Assembly: GCF_014522305.1 (NCBI RefSeq)
Contig: NZ_CP041982.1
Coordinates: 1,245,001-1,309,000, forward strand
DNA from: Lactobacillus sp. PV034
GTDB taxonomy: Bacteria; Bacillota; Bacilli; Lactobacillales; Lactobacillaceae
Reading direction: 5' to 3'
DNA length: 64,000 nucleotides
This document shows positions 57,079 through 64,000 of this stretch, one piece after another; position 1 is the first letter of the stretch; each line of letters opens with the position of its first letter. The notes under the pieces were generated by a model that did not search any database, was not told where the DNA came from, and worked only from the letters and a program-made list of their open reading frames with translations. Both the position numbers and the translations under genes were made by a program.

Positions 57079-57999
57079 ATGGCTGATAAAAAAGTTACTT
57101 TATCAAAAAATGATAGACGAAAAGTTTTCTTGCGTTCTTACTTCCTTTTAGCTTCATTTAACTATGAAAGAATGCAAAATGGCGGTTTCGTCTTCTCAAT
57201 GATTCCTGCAATTAAAAAATTATATAAAAATAAGGAAGATCGTGCTGCAGCTCTAAAACGTCACTTAGAGTTCTTTAACACTCACCCATTTATGGCAAAC
57301 CCAATTTTTGGTGTTACCTTGGCTTTGGAAGAAGATCGTGCAAATGGTGCTGAAGTTGATAATGCGGCTATCTCTGGTGTAAAAGTCGGAATGATGGGAC
57401 CTTTGGCTGGTGTTGGTGATCCAGTATTCTGGTTTACTATCAGACCTATTTTAGCAGCAATGGGTGCTGCCCTAGCTGTAACTGGAAATGTATTAGGTCC
57501 TATATTATTCTACGTAATTTGGAATATTATGGCTTGGGCTGTAAAATGGTACACTCAAGAATTCGGATATAGAACTGGTACTAAGATCACTGAAGATGTC
57601 TCAGGTGGTTTACTACAAAAAGTAACCCGTGGTGCTTCAATGATGGGTATGTTCGTTATTGGTGCTTTAATTCAACGTTGGGTTGTAATTAAGTTTACGC
57701 CAGTTATTTCAAAGGCTAAGTTACAAAGCGGTGATTATATTCACTGGGATAAATTACCAAAGGGTATTAATGGTGTAAAAGAAGCATTAGTTCAATATAA
57801 CTTAGGAACTGGTAAATCTTTGGAACCTTACAAGCTTACTACCTTGCAAGAAAACTTGGATAAATTAATTCCTGGTTTAGCAGCTTTGCTTCTTACATTC
57901 TTATGTATGTGGCTTTTAAAGAAGAAAGTTTCTCCAATTATTATTATCATTGGTATCTTTGTTTTAGGTATTGCTGGCCACGTAATCGGATTATTATAA
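57079..57999 (+). CDS. manN: Mannose-family PTS EIID
   Basis: 306 residues. FLRSYFLLASFNYERMQNGG, HLEFFNTHPFMANPIFGV and GVKVGMMGPLAGVGDPVFW are the family signatures, and the C-terminus is a hydrophobic helix. In lactic bacteria EIIC/EIID also serve as a receptor for class IIa bacteriocins. AAGGAGTAG precedes the ATG. Confidence 0.94.
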   Translation: MADKKVTLSKNDRRKVFLRSYFLLASFNYERMQNGGFVFSMIPAIKKLYKNKEDRAAALKRHLEFFNTHPFMANPIFGVTLALEEDRANGAEVDNAAISGVKVGMMGPLAGVGDPVFWFTIRPILAAMGAALAVTGNVLGPILFYVIWNIMAWAVKWYTQEFGYRTGTKITEDVSGGLLQKVTRGASMMGMFVIGALIQRWVVIKFTPVISKAKLQSGDYIHWDKLPKGINGVKEALVQYNLGTGKSLEPYKLTTLQENLDKLIPGLAALLLTFLCMWLLKKKVSPIIIIIGIFVLGIAGHVIGLL

Positions 58000-58015
58000 T
58001 TGTGAAGAGGAATTT

Positions 58016-58381
58016 ATGGTTCAGTCTTTAAATACGAAAGCAGAATATATTGATCCAGCAACTTGGTTCCGCGGTGGTCCAAGCTATGGTAAATTGATGA
58101 TAGGCGACAAGGGTTTTGAATTTTATCGTGACAACAATGTTAATGATTATGTTCAAATTCCTTGGGAAGAAATCACCTATGTGATAGCTGATGTGTATTT
58201 TGGCGGAAAATATATTCCACGATTTAAAATTTGCACAAGATTAAATGGAGATTTTATTTTTGCTTCCCGTCATGCGCGACAAACACTAAAAGCAATTAAT
58301 CAGCACATTCCAGCAGAGAGAATGAGGCGTGCATTAAGTGCATGGCAAAAAGTAAAAAGAAATATTTTTCATAAAAAGTAA
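58016..58381 (+). CDS. manO: DUF956 family protein (ManO)
   Basis: 121 residues, soluble. DUF956 proteins stand at the end of mannose PTS operons in Firmicutes and are thought to modulate them; the mechanism there is membrane-linked and its details here are unknown. TWFRGGPSYGKLMIGDKGFEF and the VIADVYFGGKYIPRF segment are visible. GAAGAGGAATTT precedes the ATG, 16 nt after manN. Confidence 0.88.
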   Translation: MVQSLNTKAEYIDPATWFRGGPSYGKLMIGDKGFEFYRDNNVNDYVQIPWEEITYVIADVYFGGKYIPRFKICTRLNGDFIFASRHARQTLKAINQHIPAERMRRALSAWQKVKRNIFHKK

Positions 58382-58419
58382 AAAGACTTTAGAGGAGTTT
58401 TCCTCTAAAGTCTTTTTTT
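58380..58419 (+). terminator. Terminator of the man operon
   Basis: Stem AAAGACTTTAGAGGA / TCCTCTAAAGTCTTT, loop GTTT, followed by T. Confidence 0.94.
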
Positions 58420-58499
58420 ATGCCTCTATGCAAGGTTCTCTTCTTGTATTAAAATAATATTAATATTGCAATAAACTTAAAACGGGGAGTTTAAGATTT

Positions 58500-59906
58500 A
58501 TGAGTAAAAAAACATCCAGTCCACAATTGAAGCGGTCAATGACTGCTGGACAGATGGAAATGATTTCTCTTGGTGGAGCAATTGGTGTTGGTCTGTTTAT
58601 GGGATCAACTTCAACTATTAAATGGACAGGGCCATCAGTCTTATTAGCTTATATCTTTGTTGGATTAATTTTATACATAGTTATGCGTGCTCTTGGTGAG
58701 ATGCTTTATATTAATCCTGGTACAGGCTCATTTGCAGATTATGCAACAGAATATGTGCATCCGATAGCAGGATACATGGCTGAATGGGCAAATGTATTTG
58801 AATACATTGTCGTTGGGATGTCTGAAGTAGTTGCGGCAACAGAATATTTAAAATTCTGGTGGCCCAATGTAAGTGCCTTTTGGTCAGGGGTAATTATTAT
58901 TGCCTTTTTAGTATTTGCTAATTTAGTTAGTGCTAAGGCTTATGGAACTTTAGAATTTTGGTTTGCTATGATCAAGGTAATTACGATTATTTTGATGATT
59001 ATTCTTGGCTTCTCAATTATTTTATTTGGTTTTGGTAATCATGGTCATCCAATTGGTTTTAGTAATCTATGGAGTCACGGCGGTTTCTTTACCGGTGGAT
59101 TTAAAGGCTTCTTATTCTCAATGTCGATTATTGTAGGTTCTTACGAAGGAATTGAGCTGTTGGGAATTTCTGCTGGAGAAGTTGCTCATCCCCAAAAAGC
59201 CATCGTAAAAAGTGTAAAATCAGTACTTTGGCGTATTTTAATTTTCTATGTAGGAGCAATCTTTGTAATTGTAACCATTTATCCATGGGATAAGTTAAGT
59301 AATTTGGGTTCACCATTTGTTACTACATTTGCCAAGGTTGGAATTACTGCAGCAGCAAGTATTATTAACTTTGTAGTTTTAACAGCTGCTCTCTCTAGTG
59401 CTAACTCGGGTATTTATTCATCTAGTCGAATGCTTTTTAAATTAGCACATGATGGAGATGCTCCCAAAACCTTTGGTCATATTTCAAAAAGAATAGTTCC
59501 TAGTCGAGCAATTTTAGGTATTTCCGGGGGAATTTTTATTGGTTTTGTAGTTAATGTACTCGCTGCGATGGCAAATAAGTCAATGTCCGACTTATTTGTT
59601 GTCGTCTTCTCATCCTCAGTGTTACCAGGTATGATTCCGTGGTTTGTGATTTTACTGGCTGAATTACGTTTTAGAAAAAATAACCCTGACTTATTAGAAA
59701 ATCACCTTTTTAAATTACCTCTATATCCGTTTTCAAATTACTTTGCATTTGTCATGCTTATTGTAATTGTAATTTTTATGTTAATTAATTCAGAAACACG
59801 AGTTTCTGTGATTGTTGGAGCTGTTGTTTTAATAGTAGCAGCATTAATTTATATTATTCGTCATGGACTTAAAAACAATAAGGGAGAAGTAGATAATGGC
59901 AAATAA
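58500..59906 (+). CDS. Amino acid permease, AAT family (copy 1)
   Basis: 468 residues. MTAGQMEMISLGGAIGVGLF and GSTSTIKWTGPSVLLAYIF at the start, with EWANVFEYIVVGMSEVVAATE and SANSGIYSSSRMLFKLA further on, place it in the AroP/ProY/GabP branch of APC. Substrate unknown. It is paralogous along its whole length with the next gene, which it overlaps by 11 nt. AACGGGGAGTTTAAGATTT is its ribosome-binding region. Confidence 0.9.
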   Translation: MSKKTSSPQLKRSMTAGQMEMISLGGAIGVGLFMGSTSTIKWTGPSVLLAYIFVGLILYIVMRALGEMLYINPGTGSFADYATEYVHPIAGYMAEWANVFEYIVVGMSEVVAATEYLKFWWPNVSAFWSGVIIIAFLVFANLVSAKAYGTLEFWFAMIKVITIILMIILGFSIILFGFGNHGHPIGFSNLWSHGGFFTGGFKGFLFSMSIIVGSYEGIELLGISAGEVAHPQKAIVKSVKSVLWRILIFYVGAIFVIVTIYPWDKLSNLGSPFVTTFAKVGITAAASIINFVVLTAALSSANSGIYSSSRMLFKLAHDGDAPKTFGHISKRIVPSRAILGISGGIFIGFVVNVLAAMANKSMSDLFVVVFSSSVLPGMIPWFVILLAELRFRKNNPDLLENHLFKLPLYPFSNYFAFVMLIVIVIFMLINSETRVSVIVGAVVLIVAALIYIIRHGLKNNKGEVDNGK

Positions 59907-61287
59907 AAAGCCCCACTCACCGCAACTAAAACGTTCGATGACTGCAGGACAGATGGAAATGATTTCACTTGGTGGAGCAATTGGTGTTGGTCTTTTTATG
60001 GGATCAACTTCAACAATCAAGTGGGCAGGTCCATCAGTATTGCTAGCCTACATCTTTGTTGGTGTAATTCTCTATATCGTTATGAGAGCACTTGGAGAAA
60101 TGCTGTATGTTAATCCAAGTACAGGTTCTTTTGCGGATTATGCGACCGAATATGTGTCACCCCTAGCAGGATATTTGGCTGAATGGGCGGCTGTTTTTCA
60201 ATATGTAGTAGTAGGAATTTCAGAAGTTGTTGCGGCTACTGAGTATTTGGAATTTTGGTGGCCAAATATTAATATCTTTTGGTCGGGTATAATTATTATT
60301 TTCTTATTACTACTGGCAAATTTAGCTAGTGCCAAGGCATATGGTGCTTTAGAATTTTGGTTTGCTATGATTAAAGTAGTAACTATTGTCTTAATGATTA
60401 TTTTAGGATTACTAGTAATCTTATTTGGTTTTGGTAATCATGGTCATGCTATTGGTTTTAGTAATCTTTGGAGGCATGGTGGATTTTTCCCTAATGGAAT
60501 TAAAGGTTTCTTCTTTTCTATGGCCGTTATTGTTGGTTCTTATCAAGGAATTGAATTGATTGGAATTTCTGCAGGAGAAGTTGCTAATCCACAAAAAGCT
60601 GTTGTCAAAAGTGTAAAATCAGTCCTCTGGCGTATTTTAATCTTCTATGTAGGAGCAATTTTTGTAATTATTACAATTTATCCTTGGGATCAATTAAAAG
60701 CCATTGGTTCACCATTTGTGGAAACATTTACAAAAGTAGGAATTACAGCTGCTGCAGGAATTATTAACTTTGTCGTCTTGACTGCTGCACTTTCAGGAGC
60801 CAATTCTGGAATTTATTCATCTAGTCGAATGCTTTTCAAGCTTGGACAAGAGGGAGATGCCCCTAAGACATTTGCTAATATTTCAAAGAGAATAGTTCCT
60901 AATCGAGCAATAATTGGAATTACTAGTGGAATTTTAATTGGTTTTATTTTAAATTGTCTTGTTTCAACTTTAAATAAATCAATCGGAAATCTTTTTGTGG
61001 TAGTTTATAGTTCATCAGTTTTACCAGGAATGGTGGCATGGTTTGTGATTCTCTTTGCAGAACTTAAGTTTAGAAAACAGAATGCTGAATTGATGAAAAA
61101 ACATCCTTTTAAATTGCCATTTTATCCTTATTCAAATTATTTTGCATCATTTATGCTAATCGTGATTGTGATTTTCATGTTTATCAATCCTGATACTAGA
61201 ATTTCTGTAACTGTGGGATTAGCAGTCTTAGTAGCTGCGGTATTAAGCTATTTAATTCGTCATCGTTCACCAAAAGATGCTAAATAA
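59896..61287 (+). CDS. Amino acid permease, AAT family (copy 2)
   Basis: 463 residues, starting MANKKPHSPQLKRSMTAGQM and so sharing the opening of copy 1; most differences are in helices facing the pathway and in the C-terminus. A tandem duplication with divergence suggests altered substrate choice. AGGGAGAAGTAGATA lies before ATG inside copy 1. No terminator is obvious before the next gene; 61288-61362 has a weak CTTACT/AGTAAG hairpin. Confidence 0.9.
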   Translation: MANKKPHSPQLKRSMTAGQMEMISLGGAIGVGLFMGSTSTIKWAGPSVLLAYIFVGVILYIVMRALGEMLYVNPSTGSFADYATEYVSPLAGYLAEWAAVFQYVVVGISEVVAATEYLEFWWPNINIFWSGIIIIFLLLLANLASAKAYGALEFWFAMIKVVTIVLMIILGLLVILFGFGNHGHAIGFSNLWRHGGFFPNGIKGFFFSMAVIVGSYQGIELIGISAGEVANPQKAVVKSVKSVLWRILIFYVGAIFVIITIYPWDQLKAIGSPFVETFTKVGITAAAGIINFVVLTAALSGANSGIYSSSRMLFKLGQEGDAPKTFANISKRIVPNRAIIGITSGILIGFILNCLVSTLNKSIGNLFVVVYSSSVLPGMVAWFVILFAELKFRKQNAELMKKHPFKLPFYPYSNYFASFMLIVIVIFMFINPDTRISVTVGLAVLVAAVLSYLIRHRSPKDAK

Positions 61288-61362
61288 TTTTTATCTTACT
61301 TGTAGTAAGTGGATTTCTTTTGTATAGTAATTTAAAAGTATACTAAAAGGGAGGAATAAAAC

Positions 61363-62091
61363 ATGACTAAACCGATTATTGGTATTTCAGGTTCAGTGAT
61401 AATCGATGATGGAGGGATGTTTCCCGGTTATCGTCGTAGTTATGTAAATGAAGATTATGTAGATTCAATTGTACAAAATGGTGGAATTCCTTATATCATT
61501 CCATTTAATGAAGATGAAGAAGTAGTTAAAGCACAACTTTTGAATGTACAGGGACTTGTGCTATCGGGTGGACATGATGTTGATCCTCATAATTATGGTG
61601 AAGAATTAGAACAGAAGATTGGTGATGTCTGGCCGGAGCGAGATGTCTTTGATATGCGCTTATTAAAATTAGCGGAAGAGAATAATATTCCTGTCTTAGG
61701 CATTTGTCGGGGGATGCAAATTATTAACGTGGCCCACGGTGGCAGTCTTTATCAAGATTTGAGTTATCGTAAAGAAAAGACATTAAAACACTCACAAAAT
61801 CAAACTCCAACGTTGGTTACCCATACTGTTAAGGCAGATCCTAATTCTAAGATTGCCAATATTCTTGGTAAAGATGAATTTTTAACTAATTCATTCCACC
61901 ATCAAATTGTAAAAAAAGTGGCTCCTGATTTCACAGTAGCTGCCAAATGTGTTGATGGAGTAGTGGAAGCAATTGAAAATAAAGATGCATCAGTAATTGG
62001 TGTTCAATGGCATCCTGAAATGTTGCATCGTGTTGTTCCATTCCAAAATAACTTATTTAAATACATTATTGATCACGCTGAAAAAAGATAA
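61363..62091 (+). CDS. Class I glutamine amidotransferase-like (gamma-glutamyl-GABA hydrolase/PuuD-type)
   Basis: 242 residues of the peptidase C26 group. The nucleophile Cys lies in LGICRGMQIINVA, and the His/Glu pair in VQWHPE. LSGGHDVDPHNYGEE is the oxyanion region. It hydrolyses gamma-glutamyl amides; in E. coli PuuD acts in putrescine breakdown, but no puu genes are here. Set in a row with amino-acid permeases, it may release glutamate from imported gamma-glutamyl compounds (inference). GGGAGGAATAAAAC precedes the ATG. Confidence 0.88.
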   Translation: MTKPIIGISGSVIIDDGGMFPGYRRSYVNEDYVDSIVQNGGIPYIIPFNEDEEVVKAQLLNVQGLVLSGGHDVDPHNYGEELEQKIGDVWPERDVFDMRLLKLAEENNIPVLGICRGMQIINVAHGGSLYQDLSYRKEKTLKHSQNQTPTLVTHTVKADPNSKIANILGKDEFLTNSFHHQIVKKVAPDFTVAAKCVDGVVEAIENKDASVIGVQWHPEMLHRVVPFQNNLFKYIIDHAEKR

Positions 62092-62110
62092 TTAAGAAAG
62101 AGAATAATAA

Positions 62111-63511
62111 ATGAGTAAAAGTGAAAATGATAAATTAGGTTTTTGGTCGATAGTATTCTTGGCCATTAACGCTATTATTGGTTCTGGTATTTTCTTGACG
62201 CCACAAAGCGTTGTTCAACAAGCTGGTTCTAAGACCTTGTGGGTTTATTTCATCGCTGCTTTAATTGCATCTGTTTTAGCCATTTCATTTGCGGCAGCAG
62301 CAAAGTACGTGACTAAGTCTGGCGCAGCTTATGCTTATGCCAAGGCTGCATTTGGTAAAAATGTTGGATTCTACATGGGAATTTTACGTTACTTTTCAGC
62401 TAGTGTTGCTTGGGGAGTAATGGCAGTTGGTGTTGTTAAATCAACTATTTCTATCTTTGGTGGTGATCCTAATAATAAGTGGGGCGTTACCTGGGGATTT
62501 TTGATTTTAATGGCAATTATTACGATTATCAATTTGTTTGGACAAAAAGTTTTGAAATATGTAATGAACTTGGCCACAATTGGTAAATTAGCTGCTTTAG
62601 TTTTGATTATTGTAGCTGGAGTAGTTTTACTAATTATGACTGGTGCTTCTCATAATTTAGACTATGTCGATCATATTACTAGAGATGGTAAGCAAATTGT
62701 TCCAACTTTGACCACTACCGGATTTGTAATGGCAGTTGTTTCTGCTTTCTATGCCTTTACAGGATTTGAATCAGTAGCTTCAGGTTCAGAGGATATGAAA
62801 GAACCACAAAAGAACTTACCACGCGCTATTCCATTAGCCATTTTGGTAATTGCCGTTGTTTATATTGGGGTAGTAGCGGTTGCAATGGTTCTTAATCCGG
62901 CTGCTTTGATGACAACTACACAAGTAGTTGCTATTGCTGCAATTTTTAAGAACGAAATTTTGCGTGATATTATCTTAGTTGGTGCCTTAATTTCAATGTT
63001 TGGAATTAATGTAGCTTCAAGTTTTAATGCTCCTCGTATTTTAGAAGCGATGGCAAGAGAGAAACAATTATCAGCAAGTTTAACTAAGAGAACTAAGAAC
63101 AATTTCCCAGTAAGGACTTTCTTTGTTTCAGTAGCATTGGCAATCTTAATTCCTTTAGCATTTGAATATAATATGACCAATATTATTACTTTAAGTGCGA
63201 TGGTAAGATTCTTTGGTTTCATTGTTGTGCCCTTAGCCGTAATTCAGTTCTTCAGAGGAAAGACCTCAGAGACAGTCTTAAAAGCTTCAAAGAATGTTTG
63301 GACTGACGTAGTAGCACCAGTTATTTCTATTTTATTGGTTATTTTCTTATTGGTTGAATATAATTGGAAAACCCAGTTTGGTATAGTCAATGCTAATGGG
63401 GTAGTTACTGGAATTAACTGGTATGCAATTGCGATGATTGTCTTTGGCTTTGTTATTTTACCAATTATTATGTTTATTATCTCTAAGTTTGATAAGAATA
63501 CTGAAATATAA
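62111..63511 (+). CDS. APC-family amino acid permease (third)
   Basis: 466 residues; AINAIIGSGIFLTPQSVVQQAG at helix 1, FYAFTGFESVASGSEDMKEPQ, and a C-terminal INWYAIAMIVFGFVILP. It belongs to another APC branch than the two AAT copies. It begins 19 nt after the amidotransferase gene and is probably cotranscribed, so it may import that enzyme's substrate. Confidence 0.87.
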   Translation: MSKSENDKLGFWSIVFLAINAIIGSGIFLTPQSVVQQAGSKTLWVYFIAALIASVLAISFAAAAKYVTKSGAAYAYAKAAFGKNVGFYMGILRYFSASVAWGVMAVGVVKSTISIFGGDPNNKWGVTWGFLILMAIITIINLFGQKVLKYVMNLATIGKLAALVLIIVAGVVLLIMTGASHNLDYVDHITRDGKQIVPTLTTTGFVMAVVSAFYAFTGFESVASGSEDMKEPQKNLPRAIPLAILVIAVVYIGVVAVAMVLNPAALMTTTQVVAIAAIFKNEILRDIILVGALISMFGINVASSFNAPRILEAMAREKQLSASLTKRTKNNFPVRTFFVSVALAILIPLAFEYNMTNIITLSAMVRFFGFIVVPLAVIQFFRGKTSETVLKASKNVWTDVVAPVISILLVIFLLVEYNWKTQFGIVNANGVVTGINWYAIAMIVFGFVILPIIMFIISKFDKNTEI

Positions 63512-63554
63512 AACAGTAATTTATTAGTTTATTTTTAAGAAAATTGAGTATAAT

Positions 63555-63649
63555 AAAATGTAATAGATTTAATCTATTACTGGATGCCGTTTTATGGTGT
63601 CTAATAATTTAATAAGCTTGGGCTCTTGCTAGTGCAAGAGCCTTTTTTT
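63555..63649 (+). ncRNA. Possible small RNA or structured 3' UTR
   Basis: Three hairpins in a row: GTAATAGAT / ATCTATTAC (about 63560-63581), GATGCC / GGTGTC with a 7-nt loop (about 63586-63601), and a terminator GGCTCTTGC / GCAAGAGCC (63621-63642) followed by seven T. TATAAT occurs at about 63549, but I see no convincing -35. It could equally be the long 3' end of the permease mRNA. Confidence 0.4.
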
Positions 63650-63650
63650 G
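63618..63650 (+). terminator. Strong terminator
   Basis: 9-bp GC-rich stem GGCTCTTGC / GCAAGAGCC, loop TAGT, seven T (63643-63649). Confidence 0.93.
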
Positions 63651-63756
63651 TAGTAAAAAATAATTTTGGCCAATAAATAACACTATTGGGTCTTTATTTA
63701 AAAGTGAAAATTTTATATACTCAAAGTCACCTCAAATATGGGAGACGAAATTACTA

Positions 63757-64000
63757 ATGAAAAAGTATTGGAAAAATTACCTAATCGCTGAAATAGTTAT
63801 TGGAGCAATTATTATTTCATTGGGAGAATTACTTGGTAATAAACAAAATTCAACAAAGATTATTTTATTAGTAACAATCATTGTCGACCTAGTAGCCCTC
63901 TATGTCCGAAATATTCCGGCAAAATTAGCAATCTTGTTACGATGGATTTTAATTTTTACTGTTCCAATTGTTTTACAAGGAGCATGGAAGTTAGCATATC
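63757..64000 (+). CDS. Membrane protein, 5' part only
   Basis: ATG 63757 with GGGAGA 11 nt upstream; 81 codons are seen before the window ends. MKKYWKNYLIAEIVIGAIII, a second helix (KIILLVTIIVDLVALYV) and a third (LAILLRWILIFTVPIVLQG) indicate a polytopic protein. No family recognised. Confidence 0.65.
   Translation, partial: MKKYWKNYLIAEIVIGAIIISLGELLGNKQNSTKIILLVTIIVDLVALYVRNIPAKLAILLRWILIFTVPIVLQGAWKLAY

Overview
The window is a low-GC chromosomal segment of a Lactobacillus close to the L. gasseri/L. johnsonii group. Evidence is the 16S rRNA gene, a dlt operon with dltX, the dAK/dGK-type kinase pair, a mannose PTS operon (manLMNO), cydABCD joined to menA, and an LPXTG-anchored serine-rich repeat adhesin. 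I do not assign a species. The content looks like ordinary chromosome with some gene decay. I see no prophage, insertion sequence, CRISPR array or plasmid module.

Layout. 1-3.2 kb: 3' end of a giant serine-rich repeat adhesin. 3.3-5.4 kb: MFS pseudogene, a small coupled membrane ORF, an EF-hand/CHRD-like protein, and a divergent Crp/Fnr regulator with an FNR-like box between them. 5.4-9 kb: copper operon read leftwards (copY, two cupredoxin-like proteins, a Cu(I) ATPase broken by a frameshift, a PPOX-family protein) under CopY boxes. 9-13 kb: peptide-deformylase-like protein, two paralogous purine permeases and a lone ribB. 13-19 kb: lactate oxidase, two deoxynucleoside kinases, nagB, an aldo/keto reductase and a BMP lipoprotein. 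19-26 kb: cydABDC-menA under a promoter overlapped by a cre site. 26-34 kb: MacB-like ABC transporter, YdcF protein, CPBP protease, cation/proton antiporter and a heavy-metal ATPase. 33.8-34.3 kb: tandemly duplicated small-ORF cassette. 34.4-41.5 kb: two unknown envelope genes, dltXABCD, and a serine hydrolase lacking its start. 41.58-41.71 kb: a strong orphan sRNA candidate. 41.7-49.5 kb: MFS transporter, small protein, PTS IIC plus DUF915 hydrolase, Clp ATPase with a CIRCE-like element, APC permease. 49.5-55 kb: complete rRNA operon with four stacked promoters and a trailing tRNA-Asn. 55-58.4 kb: manLMNO. 58.5-63.5 kb: three amino-acid permeases and a gamma-glutamyl-GABA-hydrolase-like amidotransferase. 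The right end cuts an unknown membrane gene.

How it works together. The genes describe a fermentative, auxotrophic gut-type lactobacillus. It imports purines and nucleosides (two NCS2 permeases, BMP lipoprotein, dAK/dGK) and sugars (mannose PTS, CcpA-type sites). It can assemble a bd oxidase if given heme and a menaquinone precursor, exports metals, and D-alanylates its teichoic acids. The most interesting unexplained items are the roughly 130-nt sRNA at 41.58 kb, the duplicated small-ORF cassette at 33.8-34.3 kb, the FNR-box divergent pair near 4.7 kb, and the copper ATPase frameshift.
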